Notes: a model not told the origin generated them from the sequence alone. A stretch of DNA of 64,000 nucleotides from Scatophagus argus (GCF_020382885.2 NC_058513.1:11743641-11807640); one strand, 5' to 3'; positions 14,901-26,500 are shown, counted from the first letter of the stretch. Numbers and translations: made by a program.

Positions 14901-15141
14901 GGATAACAAAAGATCACGCTGGGAGTTTCAAAAGCCTCTTCAATGCTTTGCTGCTAAGGCCTGGGTTTCGTTGCATGTTTCTGTTTTTTCCTCGCTGCTT
15001 CTTGCTCACATGAAAGAGCAGTTGATAATCTTTACCTGTCGTTCTATTTCACTTGTTGTCTGTCTTCTTCTTTTCTACCCGCCTCGCTGTGGATCCAGAA
15101 ACATCCGAAGAGGAAGGTATGATCCTACCTATCAGTCCTGA
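2991..15141 (+). CDS. adam11: ADAM11-like non-catalytic disintegrin/metalloprotease (5' partial)
   Basis: Type I membrane ADAM, known in the family as a neuronal adhesion/scaffold protein. Twenty-two coding exons keep one frame for 656 residues: 2991-3073, 3376-3433, 4835-4898, 5605-5723, 6958-7032, 7197-7268, 7394-7560, 8078-8162, 8328-8418, 8878-8929, 9250-9349, 9595-9666, 10461-10553, 10717-10797, 10886-10936, 11065-11128, 11284-11389, 11477-11596, 12526-12694, 12817-12931, 13537-13627, 15099-15141. Order: prodomain, furin-like RLRRSKR site at about 5703-5720, metalloprotease-like, disintegrin, Cys-rich, EGF-like ([12 protein letters not shown]), transmembrane helix (exon 13537-13627) and a very short tail [11 protein letters not shown]. 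Where active ADAMs carry HExxHxxGxxH, exon 8328-8418 reads [12 protein letters not shown], so the enzyme is dead, as in mammalian ADAM11. That paralogue is preferred over ADAM22/23 because of the short tail and the [11 protein letters not shown] membrane-entry segment. Exons before the prodomain middle are missing. Confidence 0.95.
6030..6620. repeat. Degraded dispersed teleost repeat in an adam11 intron
   Basis: Phrases such as TGACATTCCCATGAGC, TTTAGTGCCAGTTAGC, AAATGTTAGCATGTTAAC and ATTAGCATTTAGCCTCATG resemble a very common interspersed repeat of spiny-rayed fishes that I recall as rich in 'gctagcatgttagc' motifs. No ends or target duplications could be defined. Identification rests on memory of the motif set. 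Confidence 0.45.
7577..7987. repeat. Long pyrimidine-rich (TCC/TTC) tract in an adam11 intron
   Basis: Most of the 517-nt intron between 7561 and 8077 is an imperfect run of TCC, TTC, CTT and CCT units with few purines on the plus strand. It starts 16 nt after the exon donor and stops about 90 nt before the next acceptor. Long ORFs read through it in several frames only because TCC/TTC repeats lack stop codons; they are not genes. Such tracts can form triplex (H-DNA) and are often length-polymorphic. Confidence 0.9.
9776..10044. mobile_element. hAT-type MITE remnant in an adam11 intron
   Basis: About 269 bp bounded by inverted termini: TAGGGCTGAATGAT at the left and, reversed, TAGGGCTAAAAAATGAATC at the right. 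The interior has the CTTGAATATTGCACTTGGCC and TATTTTGATTCATTTTTTAGC wording typical of fish non-autonomous hAT elements. The expected 8-bp target duplication is poor (ACTTGGAT against ACTTACTG), so the copy is old. There is no transposase ORF. Confidence 0.65.
11719..11990 (-). mobile_element. 3' end of a Rex1/L2-like LINE in an adam11 intron
   Basis: On the minus strand the sequence ends CCCTCGGGATCAATAAAG followed by TATC repeats (plus strand GATA units, 11719-11736). This 3' tail with a short tandem repeat is typical of fish Rex1/L2-type non-LTR retrotransposons. The upstream part (11739-11981) stays open in one minus frame but is too short and diverged to call reverse transcriptase. The 5' border is approximate. 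Confidence 0.6.
12000..12410. repeat. Possible dispersed repeat with a short inverted repeat
   Basis: Contains a perfect 12-bp inverted repeat, TCTCATTCCCAG at 12219-12230 and its complement at 12274-12285, and ends near a CTGCATTGTGCCTTTAACA motif of a type often seen at borders of fish repeats. It lies in the same adam11 intron as the LINE 3' end. The repeat family was not recognised. Confidence 0.3.
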
Positions 15142-15510
15142 TCCCGACACCAAAACGTTAATCAGAGTCTTTAATCGCTGTTTATTCTTTACAACATAAT
15201 GCCATCTGTTTTATAAGAATCATCTACTTCTTTATCCTCTGACTTTATGATCCTTATTTTTCATTTTAACACATTTTTTAAAAAATCTGATATTCATATG
15301 TAATACCAATACTTCCATAGATGGTCCTTAAAAATACACAAAAAAATTGATTTTGAAATTGATTTTCTATAATCTTAGTTTGTCTCATTATTGTTTGTAA
15401 TGCATGTCCGCCTCGATAACTTGGCTGCCATCTCTACAATACAGCTGCAGTGTCCCCTTTGTAATCTTAATTTCATAAACTTTCAGTAATAAAGACATCT
15501 TTGCAGTTTT
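15142..15510 (+). other. Probable adam11 3' UTR with polyadenylation signal
   Basis: After the TGA at 15139-15141 there is AT-rich sequence with an AATAAA at 15488-15493, about 350 nt downstream of the stop and followed by a T-rich stretch. This is a plausible end for the short adam11 transcript. A longer UTR cannot be excluded. Confidence 0.5.
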
Positions 15511-17600
15511 TTTCTTATTATTTTGAGTTTTTATGTGCGTTACATCCGCAAGAAATCGATTCACTGATTGGTCAGGCTACAGCGACTACTTTGATACTTT
15601 ATAAGTCACTGAGGTCGACTTATAAAGTGTCAAAATAGTCGCTATGTAATTTTTCATGCCAAAAAAATGATATTTGGTGGTTCCCGGTTAAATGTGCGAA
15701 TCTCCTAGTCTTACATTACTGTAAATTTAACCTTGTTGGGTTTTGGACCGTACATGATATCAAACAAGACACTTGAAGATGTCTCCTTTGGCTTTTGGGA
15801 ATGATGATAAAAAAATAGTCAGAAATATATAACAAAAATAACTATTCACTACAGCCCTAATCAGCGTTTCCCGTGTTCTTCTCTTCCCTCCACCTCTTTA
15901 TTCTCCCCTCCTTACCTTCTTTCTCCTCTGTACTCCTCTTCCCTTTCCCAGATCTTCGGGAGTTTGAGTCGTATCTCTGTGCTGTCCTGTCTACCTTACA
16001 CTGTGTCCAGTCCGCTCTGAGGAGACAAAACAAAGATGTCTTCCACTTATGGGGCCTCAACCCTTTTCTGTTTCCTGCTCTGATTTCACTGGTTTTCTCC
16101 TCCTGGAAAGTCAAATTATGTTTTTAACTGTGGTATGGAAGCCTCTGAGGACACATTCCCACCAGATCTGAACAAATCTCCAAGTACACGTCCACAGTAT
16201 CACCTCTTTTTTTTTTTTTCTTTTGGAAAGGACAGACGCAAAAAGATCCCTTAAATGAAGTGTGATTACCCAACTATTTTTTTACTGTCTCCTCCACTGG
16301 TTACAGCTGCCATATCGACTGTTATTATACTTTACCCCTTTAAGTGAATTCATGGAAGAAGGCTGTGTGCTTCTCCTAGTTTGCACTTTTTTGGGTAGCT
16401 TTCTGTTAATATATTGAACCTCATGGACAACACAACCACCTCCTTTAAGTGGTGTGGCTTTAACTGCGATGGAAGTGTAGAAATATCACCAAATAATGCT
16501 GACATTTTATCTGTCTAGATGAGGGTTATTTGTGGTGCACAGTAGCCATACATATGCTGCCTTTCATTATCAAACTGTAGTCCATCCCGAATCAACGCTT
16601 CTACATAATATGCATTAATGTATGAATGTATAGTTCAGGCCTGCAGGAAAGCAAGCAAGACTCTGATTTCCTGCAGCCAAGCCGGATAGACAGTTGCACA
16701 TGTACCCACCGAATGTTTTATCCCATCTGTATGATATATAGTCCACATACAAACAATATGCATACAAGTATGCTCGACATGGGTGCTGATGTACATAGTG
16801 TATCATAAGATGGACTCATTTAGATGGCAGTGACTCACTGCCGCTCTGAACTGAAGCACAAGTCTGGAGAGCGAAGACACTTCCTGCCTCTCAGCCTAAA
16901 ACTGCTCATCTCAAAGATTTAATTAGCAAGAGAGGATTCAAATCTTTGCAGTTTGTACTTTTCAGGGAAGTCTGAGCTCCTTTTCTGGGCTACGTGCCTG
17001 ATCATTTAACTCAGTGTTGTATGTTTTGTTCACGCCTCAGAGATTTTCAAGTTTTAAACTGCAAAGTTCTGACTGAGAACACAAGATTTCCACATACATA
17101 CATGAATTAGAATTTAGCTTCTGTTCAAGCTGAGGAATCAAAAGGAAAAAAGGAAGAAAAGATTTCAAATATGCTTTATCTCTAAATGGCTTTGGATGAT
17201 TTAATTCTGACTGAACAGATCCATATAGTAAGCAATAAATGCTGTATGTTTGTTTCAAGATAAAAAAAAAAAGTGTTGAATATATTCACCATTTAAAATT
17301 CTCCCGCTTGTATCTGCATCACTATCCCATTTATCCTCCCTGGACTGCCGAGATTCTTAAATCAGGTTTAGAAGATGTAATCCTGTGATTATTATATACA
17401 AAGACTGATTTCGAATCTTCATTTTTACCAGTAACAACGAGGAACTGTGCAGCAGCACAAACACCTGAAGCAATGATCCGAGTTACACTGCCAGTCAGCC
17501 TACGGTCGCATTAAAGGAATATGTTGACATTTTGAGCAGAAGTTAATCAATAAAGCGCCTCAATGACACAGACAAGAAGAAGAAGCGTAGTCATAGAGAT
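15511..17600. other. Gene-free interval with a strong palindrome
   Basis: No coding exon was recognised. The notable content is the 26-bp-arm palindrome at 15581-15643, listed separately. Short ORFs at 15857-16127 on both strands lie in a pyrimidine-rich piece and show no family similarity. The interval separates the adam11 3' end from a minus-strand terminal-exon candidate at 17785-17875. Confidence 0.6.
15581..15643. repeat. Near-perfect palindrome (26-bp arms, 11-nt loop)
   Basis: The left arm 15581-15606 begins AGCGACTACTTTGA; the right arm 15618-15643 is its reverse complement except at two positions. Both differences are transitions: one gives a C/A mismatch and the other a G-U wobble if transcribed. 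The loop is 15607-15617. The arms do not extend beyond these borders. It lies about 90 nt past the candidate adam11 AATAAA. It may be a small MITE core or a hairpin RNA; no known microRNA seed was recognised. Confidence 0.9.
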
Positions 17601-17784
17601 CTTTTTTTGGAAAGAAGACAACTTTATTCAGGTGAGGATGAAACTGTCCCAGAATCTGTCAACACAGACTGAATATAAAATGTCACCGTATCCCTTTATT
17701 ACTACTTGAACTCTTTGGTCCGTATACACATGGTATAAAAACCAATACTCAAGGACAGACTGTGTTTACCGCCGCCGTTTGTGA

Positions 17785-17875
17785 TCACACATCGTAGTTG
17801 GACTCGTCAAAGGATTCGGGCACCGTTCTCACATGGGAGTCGATGTTGTTAAGTCTTACAGGAAGGTAACCAGTA
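17785..17875 (-). CDS. Unassigned terminal-exon-like ORF
   Basis: I do not recognise this protein. On the minus strand, after a GCCAG acceptor-like site, 29 codons run to TGA at 17785-17787; the peptide contains LPVRLNNIDS and ends ESFDESNYDV, resembling a cytoplasmic tail with a hydrophobic C-terminal residue as in PDZ ligands. Minus-strand AATAAA signals follow at 17695-17700 and 17623-17628, where a 3' UTR would end. With this acceptor the exon needs an upstream exon ending in phase 2, which no p3h4 coding exon supplies. A second acceptor (TGAG) slightly upstream would give phase 1 and could join p3h4 exons 3 or 4. It could be a tail exon of an unseen gene, an alternative p3h4 end, or chance. 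Confidence 0.35.
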
Positions 17876-19057
17876 CTGGCTTTCGATGTAAATACTCATA
17901 TAAGTGTATATTAAAATAAAACATATCCGAATAACATTGACTGCATGTTTGTTGTGTAAATCTGTTTTTTAAAAAGGCAGTGCTTCTTGCTGTAAGTTGT
18001 CTCTTCTATTTCTGACTGAATTGTTGTGATGGTCATTGGAGACCAGGATTGGTTGGCACACAGCTACAAAAAGCCAAACTGTAACATGAAAATATTTGCT
18101 TTCTTGATCTGCACCAAAGCTACTATGTTTAATCAGCTGTTTTAATGTAGTAGATGAGTCACCATCCTTTTTGTTGAGAGTAAAAGTTCAGTTTTATAGT
18201 ATCAAAAGTAAAAATAGTAAGTTGTATGTGGACTAAATGTTGTATAAAACTGTTGGCAATGTGTTACTTGTAGTTAATAGACATAAGAATCCACATCCAC
18301 AGTGATGGTCGCTGGCTAACCTTATTTAATTATAAAGTTAAGTCACATGTGAGTGGTAGTGAAGCTTCAAAACGGGTTTGCAGTTCTTCCTACTTTAATT
18401 TGTAAATATTTTTATATTTTTATTTCACTGTAAATACTCTCACAGGGTTGTTGAAGACTGGACTGAGATCTGCATGTCTGTGCCTCCTGCAGATGTGGAC
18501 ACAGACAGCATCAGGACCGCCAATCAGGACATTCCAACATTTAATGCGCTCAGAAGATGTAAAGGTATTTTGTAAAAGCAAGTACAAACTGAACTGATAC
18601 TTCATTTTCCATATGAGGGTATCAATAATAGCGTTTTACTGTACTTAATAACTGAAGATAAATAGTTGTGAACACTTCTGAATCTCTTAAGCCAAGTAAT
18701 TAATCAATACAAGACCTAAAAGTGAACATCCCGAGGTACTTGTACACATTTTTCACTCACCCACTGTAATATACAGTATTTTATTCAAGCTGGTAAAATG
18801 TTTTCATGTGTGAGCTTGTTAATCTGCTGTTGTATAGACGGCTCTAGAAAAAAGTGACAGCAGTTAGAATTGACTTTTATTTCCTTAAAAACACCGAGTG
18901 GATGGATACAAATGAGAAACTGAGGACAGAAGAGTGAAAGTGAAATGTGAAAAGGCCTGCACTTCTTCATCCGAGTACTGACTCATCAAAAGTATAAAAA
19001 GACAAACATTTTACAATCTGCTGTGGTGTAAATCCTTGCTTTTCAGCTCTCTCTCTC
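17876..19057. other. Gene-free interval and probable p3h4 3' UTR
   Basis: Follows the p3h4 stop codon at 19058-19060 on the minus strand. A minus-strand AATAAA at 18780-18785 is a reasonable polyadenylation signal, giving a 3' UTR of about 300 nt. Beyond it the sequence is AT-rich with no recognised exon. The 61-residue minus ORF at 18420-18605 shows no family similarity. Confidence 0.45.
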
Positions 19058-22000
19058 TCAGTTATCTGACTCCCCAGCGTCTCCTTTGCCTTTCGGCTGC
19101 CTCCAGTCAGCATACATGGACTCCTCGTAGTCTCCCATCCCTTCAAACTCGACATCAGGAGACTCAGCGGCAAAAAGTACAGCTTCCTCTGGTCCAAGGA
19201 AATCCTGAAATAACCCCAAAAATCCTGATAAACAACCTAAGATAAGTTCCAACCACTCTTACGCATGTTTCGAAATCATTTCCATAAATGTTTCAAGTGT
19301 ATTACAAACAAGTATCACACTTCTATTAGCTGAAAAAGTTGACATTTTTAATCAGTAATTTTCTCTTGATACAGTCATTTTAATTCAATTCAATTTAGCA
19401 AACAAGTTTGTCAAAAGTCTTCAATCTCACCTCAACATCCAACTCTGAGTATTTCTCTGCAAACGTTAGCATCTGCTTTTGAGTGACAGTCTGGTTGTAG
19501 TGTTTGAGAGCTTCCTGTTTAAACAGAGATAAGACAGTGGGAGTATCAGAACAACAAACTACTTATCTGTTAGCCCAGACACTTAACTGATTATTGGTGC
19601 TTTTCCTTTAACTCGACAGCTTGTGACTCAGGTTATTTTCTTGCTGTAGCTCAAACTTGACAAAAGGACAAACTGACTGCGGTTTTCTTTTTTGGGGTGG
19701 TGGTAAAACTTTGTACACCGAACCAACCGAACCTCTTGCCATAAATAAGACTGTGTTTCTGTGTCCTTATATCTAAAGTGTGTTTTCAGGTAGCGGAGAC
19801 AGGTGGCAGGTGTGGCAGTGATGTCAGCGTTCTCCTCTCACCGTCCTGGGTGTGAAGTGCTCAGGCTGAAGGCCCCACTGTTCACTGTAGGCTTTATAAT
19901 ACTTTATGTTCTGCTCCATGACCTGATCCTCAGGTTCAAATAGGAAGTAGCTGTACGCACAGGGCACCGCCCTGCGGCCCTCGTTCACTGGTCGGACAGA
20001 ACAGCAGATACACAAGTGAGTGTTGTATAGTTACTGTTCGGTGACGGAAAGCTCAGCTGCTGACTGTAAACTCACACTTATAGTAGGCGTATTGAAGGTA
20101 GTGGTACACGGTGGCCACAAATTTCTCCACGAAATATCCCCCAACATTAGGCATCAGATTTTCTTCGCACTTCAGCTTACACTGTAATATGTCAACGTAG
20201 ACATCTGTGGAAAAGCAGAGTAGAGATTATTCAGTATGACTGTCACGACGTGAAACCAGGGGAGGAGAGTAGTCGGACTGCTGAAAAATAGACCCAGATG
20301 TTTTAACATAAACTACATTATTCGGTTGTGTACCCTGATTAATCAGCGCGAAAGCAGCAGCATTAGGTCTTGTAGTCTGGTGATTCCCAACCACCACTTA
20401 AATCTGAAGGGTCGTGAGATGACAATGTGTTGTTTATGATGAGTCTATCATATGTCTTTTTATGTAAAATCTAAAAGGTCACCTGTGACTAAGGCTGTCA
20501 GACAAATGTGGGACGGTGAAAAGTACATTTTCCTCAGAAATGTTGGCAAGTAGAAGTATAATATAGCAAAAAGCGCAAATACCCAAATACCCTTGAGTGC
20601 AGTACTTGAGGTGTGTAACTGACTGTGAATGTACAGAACAAATCTGGATCATGAGGACAAAGATGTCACTAAAATGTTGACACTTTCAAAAGGGTGAAAT
20701 TAAGATTCATACAGTGTAAAAATCCTTAAAGTTGTCTTTTTAAAACCAGCATTGCTGTGTTTGTGGTGTCTTTTGGATGCTCAGTCCTGGTTGTTTTTAA
20801 ACGCTGCACGCTAACCTGCTAAGATTGCAAAGAAGTCACCGTCTGAGAGTTGACTGATCCCTTCGCAGTCCGCCTGACAGAGGTCATACTCGTGGAGGTA
20901 GAGCCTCAGAGCTTTCTCCATGTGCTCCACACCGCTGCTGTGGTCACCCGAACCGATGAGTTTCACTCCTCTCAGGAAGGGGTCCTAGAAAGGAAACGAT
21001 TGATAATACAGAAGATCCAGTGGAAATGAGAGAAACAGCTGTAGGAAGCAGTCTGCTGGGAGTAGTTTTCAAATTGTAGTTTTACTGCAGCAGTGGAGCT
21101 GAAAAAAGGACCCAACATGCTTAGCTGTGCAGCTTTTGATGATGACTAACATCAAATAAATTTATCCTGCAATTTTCTGTGCATGCGCAGCCGGGAAAAA
21201 GCTGTGATCTAGTAAGAAACGCATGGCATATTTGATTCCATTTTTCTGTTTGTGGTAGCATTAAGCTCTGTTATGCCGTCTTTTCAGCACAGAAAGCGAT
21301 TTGTGAAGGACCCGACCAGCTTGTCCTCACCTCGTACGGTTGCTCTTCATGGTCGGTGAGGTAGCCGCTCAGGTCGTACTGGCTCTTGTACTCCTCCATC
21401 AGTCTGTGCATCTCCTGGTCGTCGGGGTTCTTCTGGAGGAAGGTGTAGGCACAAGGGACGGCCCTCTGCAGGTCATTCAGCTGGGAGAAAAACACTGAAT
21501 TACCTCGACTACTGACTAGTATTCAGCCTGGGATTAAAACACGCTCTTTTTGTTAATGCTTATTTGGGTCATTGGTTTTAAGTATAGAGGGGCTGGCTCT
21601 GAAGTTCTGAACTAACAGCACACTTTTAATGCAACAGTAATTTTGCAGCTCTCATTTTCATGTTGGGTACCTCCTCCAAAACACTTAACTGATTTCCTTT
21701 AAAGCTTGCTTGTCGTTTTATATAACTGTAATTCATATTGATTCTGAACTTTCCAGTCAGCCTGTTCAGGGACCACGCTTCCAGATCCGCTGGTTTACTA
21801 AAATACAAGTACTGCATTAATATTGTCAGTGAATGTCATACACCATGGGTTGATTTACACATGCTAAGAAAGAGTATATAACTTCAAGAATTTTAGTTTT
21901 TAAAGACTCAAATCCTTTAAAGTTGAACATCTTTCAAAATGGTGGCGACATGACTGTGGTGTATTGATATAAAGCGTCCTTGAACGTCTCACCCTGTAGT

Positions 22001-22448
22001 ACGCAAAGTGCAGATATCTGTAGGGAGATCTTCTGCTGAAGTCCTCCAGGATCTGTCTGCCGGGGGGAGGGAGCTGCAGCGCGGGGAAGTGAGCCCTGCA
22101 CTTCTTCTGACAGGACGCTCTCATCATAACGTGCCAGTAGACGCGCAGCTCCGGGTTTCCTGCACAGGACGGTTCTTCGTGTTTGCTGCTATTACAGTGC
22201 AGCACGCAGAATCTCACGCTGTCTTTAAGGAGCCTGTGCAGGCGCAAGCTCAGTTCCAAATACTCTACCGATTCCGTCCACTTCTCTGCTGCGTAATGGT
22301 CCAAAGCGAGTCCGTACGCATTGGTGAGGGGCATGAGCTCCTCTTTGGTGAATTTTCTGAAACTGTAGTTTTCATATTGTGCGGCTGTCAGAGGAGCGAG
22401 GATCAAATAAAGCAACGGCAACACTTCTTGTGCGCAAAATGCAACCAT
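19058..22448 (-). CDS. p3h4: Prolyl 3-hydroxylase family member 4 (SC65/LEPREL4-like)
   Basis: Endoplasmic reticulum protein of the leprecan family that lacks the dioxygenase domain; in mammals it works with P3H3 and lysyl hydroxylase 1 to modify collagen. Seven exons in transcription order (22448-21993, 21480-21331, 20984-20816, 20204-20076, 19987-19842, 19514-19431, 19204-19058) keep one frame for 426 residues; human is about 437. Seen: an N-terminal signal peptide ([15 protein letters not shown]) before QYENYSF; paired cysteines of the leprecan repeats (CVLHC, CQKKC, CQADC, CKLKC); repeats such as [11 protein letters not shown] and [12 protein letters not shown]; and an acidic tail with [16 protein letters not shown]. 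The start is the first ATG, directly before the signal peptide. There is no KDEL-type signal, so ER retention probably depends on partners. It is head-to-head with fkbp10. Confidence 0.95.
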
Positions 22449-23507
22449 GATACGTTATGATATCCGACATATTAGTCACTTCTACTTCTGTCTGTCTGCT
22501 GCTGCTGGTATCTTTCCTAGTGTCGGTGTGGTGGTCTGCTGAAGCGCTTAGGGGTCTGTGGGAATTCCGGGATTGGGCCTTTCAGAGGCTGCCGTCTCGG
22601 GTTTCTTAGTGCAGGCCGACAGCTGTCACATTCTGCTGTGTTTCTTTATTTGGCACAAAAACAGACGTGCGTAAAAGTGATGACTTGAGCGCAGCGTCGT
22701 GCTGTTTGTGCTGGTTTTGTTCATCGTTCATAAAAGTGGGATGGATGAAACTTGTAATCTTAAATAGTTATAGTTATAGATGAAAGGTCTTCTTTACGGT
22801 TTATTGTTATATGTTGCAGATTTGAGGCTTTGGAATAAAATAGGCATTTTTATCCACCTGTTTGAGTGCGCTGCTGATTTTCACGGCATTAATGAAAAAG
22901 CTGAAACTTTGGGGGCTCTCGGGCCGCTTTACGGCTCCGAGAGGCTGATCCCGATTCAGAGAGGCGGATCTCTCTGCGGTATGCAGCTGCATGCAGCGGT
23001 GCTGAAGAGTCGACCCATGCTGAACAATGGGATGATCTTGCCTTCAAAATAAAAGCGGAAATTGACTATTTTGTAAAAGAAAAGAATAATTAAAAAAGCG
23101 ATCAAATCTCTGCTACGAGCCGTAGTCACTCATGACGTAATATGTCCGACGAACTAACACTGTGTAGTTTAATTTCCCCACTTTGTGTCCATTTGCTTTC
23201 ATGTGATTTTATTTTTTTAAAGGAAGTAGCGCTATTTTCATATCGCGGTGGGCTTGACACAACTTCCCACTCCCACCCCCGTCATTGCTTCCCTGTGGTA
23301 AAAAAAAAGTCTGAAAACCAACCTGGAGATTGTCCACGTTTACAGCATTCAGACGCCGCTGCCCAGCTCCACATCTACAGCTTCGGCCCGCCTCTCACAG
23401 CGCGCAGTCCTCTGTAGGCCTCAGCTTTATCTACTCTGTGGCACTCATTATTATTGTGCATTTTGAATCCTTCCAAATTTGAATAATTTTGACGTGATTC
23501 TCTGAAG
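22449..23507. promoter_or_regulatory. Divergent intergenic region between p3h4 and fkbp10
   Basis: About 1.06 kb separates the p3h4 ATG (minus) from the fkbp10 ATG (plus) with no recognisable exon between. It must hold both promoters and 5' UTRs, and possibly shared elements. No TATA box could be placed with confidence. The short ORFs at 22780-23417 have no recognised similarity. Confidence 0.6.
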
Positions 23508-26500
23508 ATGTTTTGCATTGCCTTTTACATCCTCACTGCGTGGTCTTCTGTGCGGTGTAATCCCAGTCCCGTCCTTGGAGATGTAGTCGTGGACAGATAC
23601 TTCATCCCCAAAGTCTGTGCCAGAGAGTCGAAAACTGGAGATTATGTTCGCTACCACTATAACGCCACATTTGTCGACGGGAAGACGTTTGATTCGAGGT
23701 GAGTTCATCCGCTTTTTATTTTAATTGTGAATGCATGCGCTTTAGTTGTCTGTCCTTGCAGGAAACGTCGGTAATCACGCTGCAGAAGTCCTACAGTCGG
23801 ATGCAAAGTTTGGTTAAGCTACAGAGCAGCAGTGATTTAAGAAAGGTAGCATCAAAGGCGCAGATCTACAAAATAAAGTCTTAATAAATACTCGCGGTCC
23901 TTCTTTTTCCAGAGTTTGCATCCTCTTATTGTTGACTTTTATTTCTGACACATCCTTTGTCTCTTGACACCCTTTTTCTTTACAGCCATCAGAGAGGAGA
24001 CGCTAAGGTGGGCCTGCTCGGGGAGGGTCGGCTCATCGCGGGCATTGAAAAAGGTCTGCAGGACATGTGTGTGAATGAGCGCAGGAAAATCACCGTCCCG
24101 CCTCACCTGGCCTATGGAAGCACCGGTGCAGGTAAACCAAAATGTTGTTGTGCCCAGTGGCACCAAGAGTAGGATGTTTAGATCAACCTGAAGCAAATCA
24201 GACTTACCAAAGTTATCTGGAATTGATGTTTGAGATTTCAGTTATAATTTAAGATGATTTAATCACAGATTTGTTTGGTGGTATGTGCCATTTAAGTTGT
24301 GCATTGATTAAAAATGATCTACTATCAAACCTCAGTCATGGTAGGATTTCAGCAGTGAAATGTTGCTTTCCGGGGGTCCCCTCCTTCCCATGTTGTTGTT
24401 TGCCAGACCAACAGGAAGACTCTTTGTGAGGCTGTAAATGCAAACATTAACATGCTGTCGCTAAGCAGACTGTTTTCCATATTCACTTTAGCAGGCTAAT
24501 ATTTGCTATTTTTTCCTGCTACTTAAGGTATTTAGTCAGAGTACTGGAACTGAACTGAATCAAACCAAACTGAAGGTTTGACCTGATGAGAAGGGATCTA
24601 CAAAACTACAGTTTATCCCGAGGGAGGCATGAAGATGTGTCCTAAATTTCATGACATTGAGAGGTTCTTGTGACATCTCACTCCTTGTTGACACTGGAGG
24701 AAAATTCAGAGAATCAACCAAAGTCTGTAGGATTCAGCCTCTGGGCACCATGACTGTTTGCCCCAAAGTTCATGCCAGTCCATCCAGTTGTGTTGTGAAT
24801 ATTTTAATCTGTGGTGGACAAACAGACCAATGTTGCCATTCCTTTTCTAACCGTGTTTACAGGTGATGTGATTCCTCCGGACACCACCCTGGTGTTTGAC
24901 ATCCACCTGTTGGATGTGTGGAACAAAGCTGACCTGGTTGTCACCAAAATCATCACCACTCCCAAAGACTGCAAACGCTCTGTAATGCGTACAGACTTTG
25001 TGCGCTACCATTTCAACGGCACGCTGCTCGATGGCACCGCCTTCGACTCCAGGTGAGTTCTGGCATGGGTGATTTTTGGCTTGTAGTGGGAAGGTTTCCT
25101 GTTAAAAAAAAGCCATAAGAAAGTGCTGATTTTTGCATGAAACAATATAGAAACTGATGAGCAACTGTAGCCCTAAAAATAGCAAGTAAGCCACAGTGTA
25201 GAAGTCCTTTTTTGAAGCTGAATCTTGTTCTTGTCTGAGGCTCTGAAACTGTCTGAATGACACCATTTGTGTATTTGTACTGCGTCATCCAGGTATGTTG
25301 TGTGTTTGACTTTGCGCTTGTATGAGCCCTGCATAGCTACGCCAGGAAACAGACCCACGACTCCTTAGTGGGTGAGGGGTGGCTGATTAAGGGCATGGAT
25401 GAGGGCCTGCTGGGAATGTGTGTGGGTGAGATCAGAAATATCGTCATCCCACCCTTCAAAGCCTACGGAGAAAAAGGATCTGGTAAGTCCAAATGGCAGC
25501 AGAGGAGTTTTTTTTGTTTTTTTTTTTTTTTAAACCACCATCAGCTGTAAGGATTAAAGTTTATAGGACTGGGTTCTAGTTTGTTTACACAGGGATGCCC
25601 ATGCAATTAAACGTAAACAATGCACACTTCAAAAATAATTTAAAAAGCCGTGCAAACGATGAATGGGTGAGGAAATATATTCATCAGTTTGTCAGGTCTC
25701 AATGATATACACAATTTTTATTTTGGCGAGAAACCGAGAATATAAACATTAATTTGGTTTGTTTACAAGAAAATGCCACACTGCACCTTTAAAGGCATAA
25801 TTTGCAGGATTTGTTGTTGCCGTTGGTAAACCCGCCATCAACCTCCTCATAAACCTTCCTGGTTTAATGTTTGAGACACATTTCCTAAAAAAACCCACAA
25901 GATTTCAAGATTTTATAACAATACAGCCGAAGCGAACGACAATCCTGTCCTGTCCTCATCATTTTATCTTAAGCAAAAAGAGTATTTAAGTTATTTTGAA
26001 AATGAAACAAGATTCAAGTCATTGGTATTGTTGTATAAATTGAGACAAAACAACACACAAAAATATCGCCATAGCTTCTCTTGCTAGATGTAGTCATTTG
26101 TGTCTCTGATCACCAGGTACAGAGATTCCCTCCCAGGCCACCCTGGTGTTTGATGTCCTTTTGGTTGACATTCATAACCCAAAGGACAACATCACCATCG
26201 AGGACCAGGTGGTGCCAGAGTCGTGCACACGTAGGTCTGTAGTCGGGGATTACATCCGGTACCACTACAACGGTAGCTTCCTGAACGGCATCACCTTTGA
26301 CACCAGGTGAGCTCAGGTCATTTGGAGGATGTTTTAGTCTCGTTCATTGGTAAAGTCTTCTGTTTTCTCTTGCCTTTAGTATAATTTCAAAGTGTAATTC
26401 CAATAAAAGCAAAAGTTATCTATTCTGATCTGTTTCTGCCAACAGCTACCAGAGAAATAGCACATACAACACCTACATTGGGATGGGGTATGTGATTCCA

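Noticed and set aside
22008..22460. Plus-strand ORF of 150 residues
   Set aside because: It is the antisense of p3h4 exon 1, which has a signal peptide and leprecan cysteines on the minus strand.
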